From NCBI GenBank assembly GCA_050330635.1, contig JBHJNQ010000002.1, positions 90,053 to 154,052 on the forward strand: a stretch of DNA of 64,000 nucleotides, written 5' to 3'. Below are positions 25,598 through 33,682 of this stretch, one piece after another. The notes under the pieces are model-generated. The model had not been told where the DNA came from, searched no databases, and saw nothing but the letters and a program-made list of their open reading frames with translations. The translations under genes and the position numbers were made by a program. This stretch comes from CADEDH01 sp050330635 (lineage in GTDB: Bacteria; Actinomycetota; Acidimicrobiia; Acidimicrobiales; SZUA-35). Positions within the stretch are counted from its first letter, which is position 1. Each line of letters begins with the position of its first letter.

Positions 25598-26392
25598 TCA
25601 GGCATCGAGGGCGCCGCCGTCGATGCGAAGGTCGGCACCGTTGAGGTGCCACCCCGACTCGCCGGCTACGAAGGCCACCAACCGGCCGATGTCCCCGGGG
25701 GTGGCCAGCCGACCGGTCAGGTTGGGCAGGATGTTGCGCGAGGCCCACGCCGCCACCTCCTCCCACGAGCCGGCGACCCCCTCCCGTTCGGCCCGACGGG
25801 TCACCATGGCCCGCACCTCGTCGGTGGCGATCAGGCCGGGGCTGACCACATTGGCCGTCACCCCCGTCCCCGCCAATTCCTTGGCCAGGCTGCGGGCGAC
25901 CGGATGGAGGGCGGCCTTGGCCCCGTAGTAGTCGGCGTTGTCCCGCCCGGGGCGCCCCGTGCCCACCGTCGACAGGAACACCACCCGGCCCCACCCCCGC
26001 TCCACCATCCCCGGGGTGACCCGCTGGGTGAGACGCACCCCGGTCAGCAGGTTCCGGTCCCACCCCGCCGCCCACTCGTCGGCCGGCGTGGCCCAGGTAT
26101 GGCGCAACGGTTCGCCGTAGTTGTTGACCAGGATGTCGACCGGGCCCACCTGCGCCTCGACGGCGTCGACGATGGCGGCCGCGTCGCCGTCGGAGTCCAG
26201 CGGGCCCGAGACGCCGATGGCGGTCCCGCCGGCGTCGGCGATGGCGGCCACCACGGCGTCGGGCTGGCCGGCCTCGAAGCCATGCACCGCCACCACCGCC
26301 CCCTCGGTGGCAAGAACCCGGGCCGTGCCCGCCCCCGTCCCCCGATGGCTGGCGCTGAGCAGCGCCACCTTGCCCGTCAGACCCAGATCCAT
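25598..26392 (-). CDS. Short-chain dehydrogenase/reductase family oxidoreductase
   Basis: A 264-residue SDR-fold protein with LLSASHRGTGAG as the cofactor loop (TGxxxGxG degenerate to SASHRGTG), ILVNNYG in place of NNAG, catalytic Ser in FLSTVG and YYGAK with Tyr and Lys. It resembles the FabG-like 'SDR family oxidoreductase' subgroup with a variant cofactor loop. The start is the ATG at 26392, preceded by GAGGAGG. Substrate unknown. It is divergent from the class V aminotransferase-fold gene. Confidence 0.88.
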   Translation of the reverse strand: MDLGLTGKVALLSASHRGTGAGTARVLATEGAVVAVHGFEAGQPDAVVAAIADAGGTAIGVSGPLDSDGDAAAIVDAVEAQVGPVDILVNNYGEPLRHTWATPADEWAAGWDRNLLTGVRLTQRVTPGMVERGWGRVVFLSTVGTGRPGRDNADYYGAKAALHPVARSLAKELAGTGVTANVVSPGLIATDEVRAMVTRRAEREGVAGSWEEVAAWASRNILPNLTGRLATPGDIGRLVAFVAGESGWHLNGADLRIDGGALDA

Positions 26393-26571
26393 CTCGACCT
26401 CCTCGACCCGTCGAGCCTGCCACCCAACCACCACCGACCGACAGTCGACACCGTGCCGTCAGCACGGCGCACCCGGGTGGCGCTTGATCGACCCTCGACG
26501 GGACCGTGCACCACGCCCCTGTGCGCCATCCGGACACCCGACGGTCACGCCAACCATGGTCTACTGGGCGG

Positions 26572-28335
26572 ATGACCCACGTGCCGACCTCGCCGACGCA
26601 CCCCAGCCCGGCCCCAGCACCGGCCACCGTCGACGCCGACCGGCTGATCGAGGAGATCCGGCGTTCCGTCATCGGCGGCGAGGTGCTGATGGAGGGCCCG
26701 TTCGGCCTGCGGCCCGTCGTCTACGCCGACTACACGGCATCGGGCCGGTCCCTCACCTTCATCGAGGACTACATCCGCCACGTCGTTCTGCCCCTCTATG
26801 CCAACACCCACACCGAGTCGTCGGGCACCGGCAGCCAGACCACCAGACTGCGGGAAGACGCCCGCCGGATCATCGCCCGCAGTGTGGGTGCCACCGACGA
26901 CGAGCATGCCGTCGTGTTCTGCGGGAGCGGCTCCACCCACGCCATCGCCAAGCTGATCGACGTGCTCGGCCTGCGGATCCCGTCGGCCCTCGATGACCGT
27001 CACCACCTCGCCGCCGCCATCCCCGCCGAGGAGCGGCCGGTGGTCTTCGTCGGCCCCTACGAACACCACTCCAACGAGATCCCGTGGCGGGAGTCGATCG
27101 CCGACGTCGTCATCATCGGCGAGGACGCCGACGATCATGTCGACCTCGACCACCTGGAGCGGGAGCTCGTCCGGCATCGGGACCGACCTCTCCTGATCGG
27201 ATCGTTCTCGGCCGCCTCCAACGTGACGGGGATCCTGACCGACACGGCGGCCGTGGCGTCGCTGCTGCACCGCTACGGCGCCCTGTCGTTCTGGGACTAC
27301 GCCGCCGCCGCCCCCTATGTGCCGATCGACCTCGGCTCCCCGGCCGGCGGCAACCTGGCCTACGGCGACGCCGTGTTCCTCTCCCCCCACAAGCTGGTCG
27401 GCGGGCCCGGCACCCCCGGCGTCCTGGTGGCCCGGCGAAAGCTGTTCACCAACCGCGTCCCCACCGTGCCGGGCGGGGGCACGGTCACCTACGTCAACGC
27501 CGTCGAACACGACTACGACCCCCGCATCGAGCACCGGGAGGAGGGTGGCACCCCCGCCATCGTCGAGTCGATCCGGGCCGGCCTCGTGTTCCAGCTCAAG
27601 GAGGCGGTCGGCACCGACGCCATCGCCGCCCGGGAACATGACTTCGTGACCCGGGCGTTCGCCGCCTGGGAGGACGTCGACGGCATCGAGGTCCTCGGCA
27701 ACCGCACCGCCGACCGGCTGGCCATCGTCTCGTTCCTCATCCGCTGGGGCGACCGCTACCTCCACCACAACTTCGTCGTCGCCCTCCTCAACGATCTGTT
27801 CGGCATCCAGGCCCGGGGTGGGTGTTCGTGCGCCGGCCCCTACGGCCACCGTCTCCTCGGCATCGACATCGACCGGTCGCGGGCCTTCGAGCGGGAGATC
27901 AACCGGGGCTGCGAGGGGATCAAGCCGGGTTGGGTCCGCCTCAGCTTCAACTACTTCATCGACGAGGCCACGTTCCAGTACCTGGTGGCGGCGGTGCGGG
28001 TGGTGGCCACCCATGGCCACCGCTTCCTGCCCTGCTACCGCTTCGATCCCGAGACCGGCCTGTGGCGTCACCGCCACGGGATGCCCCGGCCCCTGATGAG
28101 CCTCGACGACGTCGCCTACCCCGGCGGCACGATGACGTACGCCGACCGCCGCTACCGGGGCCCGGCCGACCACGACCACCTCCTGGCCGAGGCGGTCCGC
28201 CTGGCCGAACCGGCCGGTGACGACGGCCCGTGTCCCGGTCCGGCCGATCGGGTCCCCACGTCGGCCGACTTCGAGCTGCTGCGGTGGTTCCCCTACCCCG
28301 ACGAGGTGGCCCGGCCAGAAGCCCATCCCGGCTGA
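26572..28335 (+). CDS. Class V aminotransferase-fold PLP enzyme (cysteine desulfurase-like)
   Basis: The 587-residue protein has a class V aminotransferase core (about residues 45-470): YADYTASGRS, ANTHTESSGTGSQTT, EHHSNEIPW, D242 in WDYAAAAPYV and PLP lysine K274 in LSPHKLVGGPGTPG. A cysteine pair (GGCSCAG) lies near residue 420. The family includes cysteine desulfurases and isopenicillin epimerase-like enzymes. It is longer than SufS (about 410) because of a 130-residue C-terminal extension. The ATG at 26572 is the first credible start. Its reaction cannot be fixed from sequence. Confidence 0.88.
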   Translation: MTHVPTSPTHPSPAPAPATVDADRLIEEIRRSVIGGEVLMEGPFGLRPVVYADYTASGRSLTFIEDYIRHVVLPLYANTHTESSGTGSQTTRLREDARRIIARSVGATDDEHAVVFCGSGSTHAIAKLIDVLGLRIPSALDDRHHLAAAIPAEERPVVFVGPYEHHSNEIPWRESIADVVIIGEDADDHVDLDHLERELVRHRDRPLLIGSFSAASNVTGILTDTAAVASLLHRYGALSFWDYAAAAPYVPIDLGSPAGGNLAYGDAVFLSPHKLVGGPGTPGVLVARRKLFTNRVPTVPGGGTVTYVNAVEHDYDPRIEHREEGGTPAIVESIRAGLVFQLKEAVGTDAIAAREHDFVTRAFAAWEDVDGIEVLGNRTADRLAIVSFLIRWGDRYLHHNFVVALLNDLFGIQARGGCSCAGPYGHRLLGIDIDRSRAFEREINRGCEGIKPGWVRLSFNYFIDEATFQYLVAAVRVVATHGHRFLPCYRFDPETGLWRHRHGMPRPLMSLDDVAYPGGTMTYADRRYRGPADHDHLLAEAVRLAEPAGDDGPCPGPADRVPTSADFELLRWFPYPDEVARPEAHPG

Positions 28336-28430
28336 CCGGAGCCCGTCGATGTCGACCCGGACGCAGGAGGTCCCTCGGCGAGGGGCCACTCGATGGAGGC
28401 AGATGATTCGAAGCCGTTCGGGACGAGGGG

Positions 28431-28556
28431 GTGCTCCTGCTCGACGTCACCACCGACCAGATCGCCGCCGCGCCCACATTCGTGGATCGGGACTGGATCG
28501 TCGTTGGACGCCAAGCCGGTCGCAAAACCGCGCGAGACCACTACCTTCGCAGTTGA
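28431..28556 (+). pseudogene. Small PRC-barrel-like fragment
   Basis: The 41-residue stretch LLLDVTTDQIAAAPTFVDRD, then WIVVGRQAGRKTARDHYLRS resembles the end of PRC-barrel stress proteins but lacks the first strands. It lies in the 302-nt gap before the SigF cassette, where such proteins are often found. It could be a chance ORF; composition is the main support. Confidence 0.3.
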
Positions 28557-28637
28557 CGGCGATTACCCACTAGCCTCACAGCGCGCCGTCGCAGCCGCAG
28601 ACCAGACTCCAACGACATCTCCCCCGAAGGACCCAGC

Positions 28638-29012
28638 GTGGCCGACCAGCTCGACGAACTGACGATCCGCTTCCTGGCCACGAGCGGCTACCTGGGCGTC
28701 AGCCGACTGAACACGACGACGATGGCCGCCGCCGTTGGTTTCGACGTCGAGCAGCTCGACGATCTCCGCCTCGCCGTCAACGAGGCCGTCACCTGGCTGT
28801 TGATCGACGACGAGCTCGGCGGCCACGTCGAGCTCACGATCGCCTGCGACGACCGGTCGCTCCGGTTTCGGGGGCGCCGGACCCGGGCCGGCCTGCCGTC
28901 CCGTGAACCGGACGAACTGATCCATGCCATCCTCGGAGCAACCGTCGACGACTACCAGACCGGCGAGGACGAGGACGGGCACCGCTACGTGACGCTCAGC
29001 AAGCGAGCCTGA
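28638..29012 (+). CDS. RsbW-like anti-sigma factor (HATPase)
   Basis: The 124-residue protein matches the GHKL-type anti-sigma kinase fold: LRLAVNEAVTWLL is the N-box region and the remainder is the beta-rich ATP-binding half, though the G-box is weak. RsbW proteins hold SigB/SigF-type sigma factors inactive and phosphorylate STAS antagonists. It begins with GTG after AAGGA, and the sigma gene starts three bases after its stop, so they are co-transcribed. A STAS antagonist lies 2 kb away. Confidence 0.85.
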   Translation: MADQLDELTIRFLATSGYLGVSRLNTTTMAAAVGFDVEQLDDLRLAVNEAVTWLLIDDELGGHVELTIACDDRSLRFRGRRTRAGLPSREPDELIHAILGATVDDYQTGEDEDGHRYVTLSKRA

Positions 29013-29015
29013 CCC

Positions 29016-29759
29016 GTGGCCGAGCGTGACGAGCAGCGTCGGCGCGAGCTGTTCGAGGAACTGGCCTCGACCGGATCGGTCGAGATCCGCAACGAACTGG
29101 TGGAGAGCTACGCCCCGCTGGCCGAGTTCTTCGCCAACCGCTACAAGCAGCGGGCCACCGACAACGACGACCTCCGCCAGGTCGCCCAGCTCGCGCTGGT
29201 CAAGGCCGTCGACCGCTTCGACCCGGCGCAGGGCGCCGCCTTTTCGACGTTCGCCGGCCGAACGATCGACGGCGAGCTCAAGCGCCATTTCCGGGATCGG
29301 ACGTGGGCCGTGCGCGTGCCCCGGGGCCTCCAGGAGGCGGCCCTCGAGGTGCGAAACGCGGCAGACGAGCTCGCCCTCGGCAACGGCCGAGCGCCCACGG
29401 TCGAGGAGCTGGCCGAGCACACCGGCTACGAGACCGACATGGTCCTGCAGGCCCTCGACGTTCGGTCGGCCCAGCGGGCGGCTAGTATCGATCGACCGGC
29501 CGACGACGACGAGGGGGCGAACCCCATCGCCACCACGCTCGGGGTGACCGATGCCAACTTCGGCCGTACCGAAGCCGGGCTGGCGGTGCGGGCCCTCATG
29601 GCGGAGCTACCCAAGCGGGAGCGGCGGATCGTCGAGCTCCGGTTCTACGGTGAGCTCACCCAGCAACAGATCGCCGACCGTATGGGCATCAGCCAGATGC
29701 ACGTGTCCCGTCTGCTGCGGGCGGCGCTGGAGGCGATGCGGGAGCGCGCCGACTCCTGA
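29016..29759 (+). CDS. sigF: SigF/SigB-type sigma factor
   Basis: The 247-residue sigma factor has region 2 (LAEFFANRYKQRATDNDDLRQVAQLALVKAVDRFDPAQGAAFSTFA, with the RNAP-binding and -10 recognition segments), region 3 (LAEHTGYETDMVLQAL) and region 4 (RIVELRFYGELTQQQIADRMG with SQMHVSRLLRAAL). Segment WAVRVPRGLQEAALEVRNA is typical of the SigB/F/G group. It would direct transcription from GTTT-N15/16-GGGWAY promoters, four of which occur nearby. It starts at GTG 29016, just after the anti-sigma gene. Confidence 0.9.
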   Translation: MAERDEQRRRELFEELASTGSVEIRNELVESYAPLAEFFANRYKQRATDNDDLRQVAQLALVKAVDRFDPAQGAAFSTFAGRTIDGELKRHFRDRTWAVRVPRGLQEAALEVRNAADELALGNGRAPTVEELAEHTGYETDMVLQALDVRSAQRAASIDRPADDDEGANPIATTLGVTDANFGRTEAGLAVRALMAELPKRERRIVELRFYGELTQQQIADRMGISQMHVSRLLRAALEAMRERADS

Positions 29760-29816
29760 CCGACGCCGTGACGCTGCCCTCCACCACGCGGGCGTTCGCC
29801 CGGTGGTCCGGCCGCG

Positions 29817-30218
29817 TCAGTCCAGCACGGCCACGACGGTGACGTGCCCGGCATCGGCCTCCACCGTCACGTCCCGGGCGACTCGGCTGACGATGGCGAG
29901 ACCGCGGCCACGGCCGGCCAGCAAACTGTCGGGACCCCACTCGGCGGGGGGCGGCATGGCGGCGACCGACGCCGGGTTGGTCACGGTCACCCGTAGCCGA
30001 CCGTCCGCTTGACGACTGATACACAGCTCGAAGTTCCGTGCGGGGGAGGCACCGACGGCATTGGTCACCAACTCGCTGACCACCAGCCGGGCGATGTCGT
30101 ACATGTCGGTGGTCACCCGGTTGCGTGCCAGCCAGCGACCCGTGTCGGTCCTCGCCTTCGTGATGCTGGCGGTGTCGCCGTTGTAGGTTCGGCTGAACCC
30201 GGCTGCGTCGTTCTCCAT
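29817..30218 (-). CDS. Second HATPase-like anti-sigma/serine kinase
   Basis: A 133-residue protein with GHKL features: LVVSELVTNAVGASPA (N-box), GRGRGLAIVSRVA (G-box) and a beta-rich end. It is a second RsbW/BtrW-type kinase on the opposite strand from the sigma gene. A GTTT-N16-GGGAAC site lies about 115 bp upstream, so it may be in the SigF regulon and give feedback. The ATG at 30218 precedes the domain; an extension to 30353 is less likely. Confidence 0.85.
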   Translation of the reverse strand: MENDAAGFSRTYNGDTASITKARTDTGRWLARNRVTTDMYDIARLVVSELVTNAVGASPARNFELCISRQADGRLRVTVTNPASVAAMPPPAEWGPDSLLAGRGRGLAIVSRVARDVTVEADAGHVTVVAVLD

Positions 30219-30320
30219 GATGGTGGCATCCGTTCGGCGACGCGCCGACAACCGGCGTCGTGCGGTGGTCGTAACATCGGTGATGAGGCGTTCGCCGGCC
30301 TCGGAGGGCTCGGGCCGGAC

Positions 30321-30358
30321 TTTAAGTGGGGGCGTTCCCTGGCCGACGGGCACTTAAA
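30321..30358. repeat. 8-bp inverted repeat TTTAAGTG/CACTTAAA
   Basis: TTTAAGTG (30321-30328) and CACTTAAA (30351-30358) are perfect inverse copies 22 bp apart. They overlap the minus-strand SigF-like promoter of the second HATPase gene, so a regulator may bind here. Confidence 0.5.
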
Positions 30359-30359
30359 C
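30334..30359 (-). promoter_or_regulatory. SigF-like promoter (GTTT-N16-GGGAAC)
   Basis: On the minus strand, GTTT (30359-30356) and GGGAAC (30339-30334) have a 16-nt spacer, about 115 bp upstream of the HATPase ATG at 30218. The form agrees with SigB/SigF-group promoters. Confidence 0.55.
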
Positions 30360-30509
30360 GTGGCCCGCCATCGGACCTCTGCGGCTTCTGGTTCGGTCCA
30401 ACCAACCTGTGCACCCGACGCCGACCGTGGGCCACGTCGGCGGCGCCACCATCCGTGTCACCTTGGTCACCACGTTGGTCACGAGTCGTGGTCCATCTCA
30501 ACGATCCGG

Positions 30510-30534
30510 GTTTGGGCGGCGCGGGGTGGGGTAT
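30510..30534 (+). promoter_or_regulatory. SigF-like promoter (GTTT-N15-GGGTAT)
   Basis: On the plus strand GTTT (30510-30513) is followed after exactly 15 nt by GGGTAT (30529-30534), an excellent match to the SigB/SigF consensus. No gene starts soon after it; a strong hairpin follows at 30572. Confidence 0.6.
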
Positions 30535-30571
30535 CTGTGAGTCGAGAGCAAAGACAGCAACCCTCAGATCT

Positions 30572-30609
30572 GGCTCACCGGGCTGCAGTCGCCCGCGGCC
30601 CGGTGAGCC
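30572..30609 (+). ncRNA. Hairpin ending a possible small RNA
   Basis: A perfect 12-bp stem, GGCTCACCGGGC/GCCCGGTGAGCC, with a 14-nt loop lies about 40 nt downstream of a SigF-like -10 element. Promoter plus hairpin without an ORF suggests a short stress-induced transcript, or an attenuator before the STAS gene. The rest of 30610-31046 has no gene but includes another hairpin at 30829-30852. Confidence 0.4.
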
Positions 30610-30828
30610 ATCCACCCCTGTTACCGCCGTCCCGCGACGCGGCCGGGCCCGTCAGGGCCTCGACGAGCGCTGGGCCCCGGCTCCCGGCTCGCGGTCCACA
30701 CCGTGGAGGCGGTAGCGGTGATCGCCGCCGGCGACACCCGACGAGGACCTAGTTTCGTCGACGAGCGTCGTCGACGAGCCGAAGACAGCCCGGCCGAAGG
30801 AAAGCGCGTGGTATCCATGGCAGTCGTC

Positions 30829-30852
30829 TCGTCGCCGAGCAGTCGGCGACGA
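30829..30852. repeat. 10-bp perfect inverted repeat
   Basis: TCGTCGCCGA and TCGGCGACGA flank a 4-nt loop. The hairpin lies in the long gene-free stretch between the HATPase and STAS genes. It may be a transcript terminator or an RNA element. Confidence 0.5.
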
Positions 30853-31046
30853 GGGCGATGATTGCATCAGCGATCGCCATGGTTGCGGCGCACCCGGTTA
30901 CTAGCTGCGAACCCCTCCGCCGAGGCCCCGCTGCGACTTGCGGCCAAGACCCCAGAACACCTCCAGGGCGGCAAACCCTCAGAGAGGGACGGCAGAAGAG
31001 GATGTAACGATGTACGCTGTGGAGCTGGTATGCAGTTGGAACCGGG

Positions 31047-31382
31047 ATGCTTCCGGGACCAGTGGCCTCGAACAAGGTGAATGTGAACGTTTCGATTGCC
31101 AAGAATGAGCACGACACGGTGGCAACGGTGGTCGGCGAGATCGATGCCGACAACTGTGCTGAGTTCGGCTCGTCGCTGTTGGAGACCCCTGCCGACCGTG
31201 GGCGCCTGATCGTCGATCTGCATGGTCTGTCGTTCATCGACTCATCCGGGATCAGCGAGTTGCTCCGCGTCAGTCAAGCAGTAGGCGACCGGGGCCAGGA
31301 GTTCGAGCTCCGGGATCCGTCACCAGCGGTCCGCCGGGTGCTCGAGATCACCGGGCTCCTCGAGCACTTCGGTCTCGACTAG
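31047..31382 (+). CDS. STAS anti-sigma factor antagonist (RsbV-like)
   Basis: The 111-residue protein has the STAS fold: VGEIDADNCAEF, GRLIVDLHGLSFIDSSGISEL and an alpha-helical end. The serine of FIDSSG is the site phosphorylated by RsbW kinases; when dephosphorylated the protein frees the sigma factor. With the two kinases and the sigma gene it completes a partner-switching module. The ATG at 31047 is used, but a GTG at 31077 would give a more typical length. Confidence 0.88.
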   Translation: MLPGPVASNKVNVNVSIAKNEHDTVATVVGEIDADNCAEFGSSLLETPADRGRLIVDLHGLSFIDSSGISELLRVSQAVGDRGQEFELRDPSPAVRRVLEITGLLEHFGLD

Positions 31383-31400
31383 TCGTCGACAAGCGCTCGT

Positions 31401-31919
31401 TCAGGCCACCGCCTCCATCCGGTGGAGCTGCCAGCTCAGGTCGGCCACCGCTTGACGGGCGGACGCCAGGAGCACTCCCTGCTCATCCCATCCGCTGGCC
31501 GGGATACCGGCCAGGCGGCGGGATCCCTCGGTGGCGCCGGCCAGGATCCGCCGCCACGCCTCGGCCAGGTCGGCGTCGGCGACATCCACATCGGGGTGGG
31601 TCACGTCGATCCGGGGGTTGAGCGGATGGCCGGCAGCCGCCAGGTCGTCGACGAGGAGCTCCAGCCGGTCGGCCACCGCCGTCAGGTCGTCGGGCTCGAC
31701 GGGAGGGCTGTCGCCCTCGTCTGTATCCTCCCCGCCCTCCTCCGGGAGGAAGGCAGCCACTCGACGGGGGAGGCCCCGAAGGAACGAGAGGATGTAGGGC
31801 GGGGTGAGACGGTCGATCTCGAGGCCGGCGCTGAATCGGTCCGGTGCCCCTGCGGCGTCTGTCGTCGATCCCGTGGTTCGCGTCCCGTCACTGGATTCGG
31901 GTCGGTCGTTCGAAGTCAT
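31401..31919 (-). CDS. Acidic helical protein of unknown function
   Basis: The 172-residue protein has an acidic, probably disordered N-terminal 60 residues (TDAAGAPDRF, EEGGEDTDEGD) and a helical C-terminal half (DLTAVADRLELLVDDLAAAG, RQAVADLSWQLHRMEAV). It starts 39 bp after the dodecin stop on the same strand, so both likely share the SigF-like promoter at 32271. No family is recognised. Confidence 0.65.
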   Translation of the reverse strand: MTSNDRPESSDGTRTTGSTTDAAGAPDRFSAGLEIDRLTPPYILSFLRGLPRRVAAFLPEEGGEDTDEGDSPPVEPDDLTAVADRLELLVDDLAAAGHPLNPRIDVTHPDVDVADADLAEAWRRILAGATEGSRRLAGIPASGWDEQGVLLASARQAVADLSWQLHRMEAVA

Positions 31920-31958
31920 CGGTGCTGCTCCTCGCGTGCGGTGAGCGGTAGCCCCGTA

Positions 31959-32183
31959 TCACTCGGGCTCGTAGCGGAAACCCAGCTTGAGGCCGACCTG
32001 GAAGTGTCCCGGGGTCGACTGGTCGTCGCCGATGTAGCCCCGTATCTGGGTGACCTCGAACCAGTCGAGGTTGCGCAGGGTCTTCGATGCGGTGGCGATG
32101 CCGTTGCGGATGGCCTGGTCGACACCGTCGGGCGAGGTGCCGACGATCTCGGTCACGCTGTAGGTCTTTCCCTGGTTGTCCAT
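31959..32183 (-). CDS. Dodecin-like flavin/cofactor-binding protein
   Basis: The 74-residue protein fits dodecins: KTYSVTEIVGTSPDGVDQAI, then helix and strands TLRNLDWFEVTQIRGYI, and a C-terminal strand HFQVGLKLGFRYEPE. The Trp in LDWFEV stacks against flavin in other dodecins. They form dodecamers that bind FMN/FAD or CoA and protect cells in stress. The gene starts at the ATG at 32183 after an AAGGA site, with a SigF-like site about 90 bp upstream. Length is normal. Confidence 0.9.
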   Translation of the reverse strand: MDNQGKTYSVTEIVGTSPDGVDQAIRNGIATASKTLRNLDWFEVTQIRGYIGDDQSTPGHFQVGLKLGFRYEPE

Positions 32184-32270
32184 GGCGGGGTCCTTTCGAT
32201 TCGCTCGGGGCGCCGGCCGGTACCGGTCCGAGGAGCCGCCACGTCGGTGCGACGGCGAAGTATCCCGGGT

Positions 32271-32296
32271 GTACCCGGCCCGGGCCGCACTCAATC
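32271..32296 (-). promoter_or_regulatory. SigF-like promoter for dodecin (GATT-N16-GGGTAC)
   Basis: On the minus strand GATT (32296-32293) is followed after 16 nt by GGGTAC (32276-32271). The -35 part has one mismatch to GTTT. It lies about 90 bp upstream of the dodecin start. Confidence 0.4.
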
Positions 32297-32347
32297 GCCC
32301 GGCACCGGACCACACCCGGTACCCGCCCGTGATCGGCCCGCCGCGTG

Positions 32348-33682
32348 TCAGGAGGTGCCCGCTGCCTGGAGGGGCGATGTCTGCGGTGCCCGGTTCAGCG
32401 CCACCACCCGGGCCTTGTCGGCGGTGGTGAGGTCGCTGGCCGTGACGGCCTCCATGAGCTCCCGCGCGACGTTGTCGATCGGCTCGACCGGTCCCGGTAG
32501 CTGCCGACGGACCACCTCCGAGCGGAGCGCCTGCAGGGAGCGGACCATGGTGGCGGCGACGTCGACGTCGCCCGCCCCGTGGCGTCGGAGCTGGTCGAAT
32601 GCAGCCCGGAGATAGTCGTCGTGCGACGGCTCGACCCTGATAACGGTCCGGCCCTCACTCGTGCGCTCGGACGACGAGATCGGGCGCTCCCACAGCGCCA
32701 AGAGGATGACGCCGAGGTGCACGACCATGTCGTTGGCCGTGTTGGGGTCGTTGACGCCGGGTGAGAGGGCGCGCAGGGCGATGTCGACCAGCTGGAGGAT
32801 GCCGAAGCCGACGTCCTGCTGCATGGTGCGGGTGTCGCCGATGGCGATGGCCGCCCGGAGCCGCTCGACACAGGCGTCGTCGGGGGCGGGCCACACCCAG
32901 AGCAGGGGGGCTCGGGGCAGCGTGAACGAGCCGAGGGCCACTGCGGCCCGCGCCGTCGCCCCCGCCTCGAGGGCGGTGAGGACGGCCTCGTCGTCGATCT
33001 GCTGGATCCAGCCCGCCCGCGACGACTCGACGGCCACGGCGCCGTCGGGGATCGAACCGAGCACACTGGCGTAGCCGGTCAGGGGTGCGGGCGAGAGGGT
33101 GGGACGCTGACCGGACCGGACCTTGTCGGCCCGTTCGATGGCCTTGACGGTCTGGACCACGATATTTCCCGACACCCTTCCCACCCGGAGGCTGTCGGTC
33201 AGATGATCGACCGAACGAACCACCGCCACCAGGGAGACCACCCCACCCACGAGGGCCAGGAGTACGGACAGGTGGGGGACGAGCTCCTCGCCCTCGCCCA
33301 GGGCTCTCGTCTGCCGGAGTATCAAGAGGCAGTAGACGGCGGTCCCGAGAACGATCCCGATCGTGACCTGCTGGGTCCGGTCGCCGATCCAGTCACGGAT
33401 CGTGCGGGGCGAGAACTGGCTACCGGCCAGTTGCACGGCAACCAGCATCAGCGACAGCAGCAGGGTCACCGACGAGATGAGGCCGGTGGCGATGGCGGAC
33501 AGGATCGAGCGCCCCCCTTCCACCGTGGTGGCGATGAGCTCGGGCACGACCTGGTCGTTCAGCAGGGAGTCGACCTGCAACATGAGCTGGCTGCCGACCA
33601 CCGCCGCCAGGACGAACATGACCGGGACGAACAAGAGGCGGTGCTGCACCCGATCGACGAGCTGGCGGAGTCCGGCGCTCAC
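32348..33682 (-). CDS. DUF2254 family membrane protein
   Basis: The 444-residue protein has four to five predicted transmembrane helices in its first 165 residues (LLFVPVMFVLAAVVGSQL, SSVTLLLSLMLVAVQLAGSQ, VTIGIVLGTAVYCLLIL, LVGGVVSLVAVV) and a large soluble C-terminal part with DVGFGILQLVDIALRALSPGVNDPNTA, the DUF2254 hallmark. The domain is of unknown function. It is the last gene of an operon with PP2C and baeRF2 genes; its ATG overlaps the PP2C stop by 4 nt. Confidence 0.88.
   Translation of the reverse strand: MSAGLRQLVDRVQHRLLFVPVMFVLAAVVGSQLMLQVDSLLNDQVVPELIATTVEGGRSILSAIATGLISSVTLLLSLMLVAVQLAGSQFSPRTIRDWIGDRTQQVTIGIVLGTAVYCLLILRQTRALGEGEELVPHLSVLLALVGGVVSLVAVVRSVDHLTDSLRVGRVSGNIVVQTVKAIERADKVRSGQRPTLSPAPLTGYASVLGSIPDGAVAVESSRAGWIQQIDDEAVLTALEAGATARAAVALGSFTLPRAPLLWVWPAPDDACVERLRAAIAIGDTRTMQQDVGFGILQLVDIALRALSPGVNDPNTANDMVVHLGVILLALWERPISSSERTSEGRTVIRVEPSHDDYLRAAFDQLRRHGAGDVDVAATMVRSLQALRSEVVRRQLPGPVEPIDNVARELMEAVTASDLTTADKARVVALNRAPQTSPLQAAGTS

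Noticed and set aside
26545..28389. 614-codon minus-strand frame
   Set aside because: Antisense of the class V aminotransferase-fold gene, which has intact PLP motifs.
30749..31237. 162-codon minus-strand ORF over the STAS gene
   Set aside because: Antisense of the STAS gene and gap; the STAS motif FIDSSG on the plus strand is decisive.
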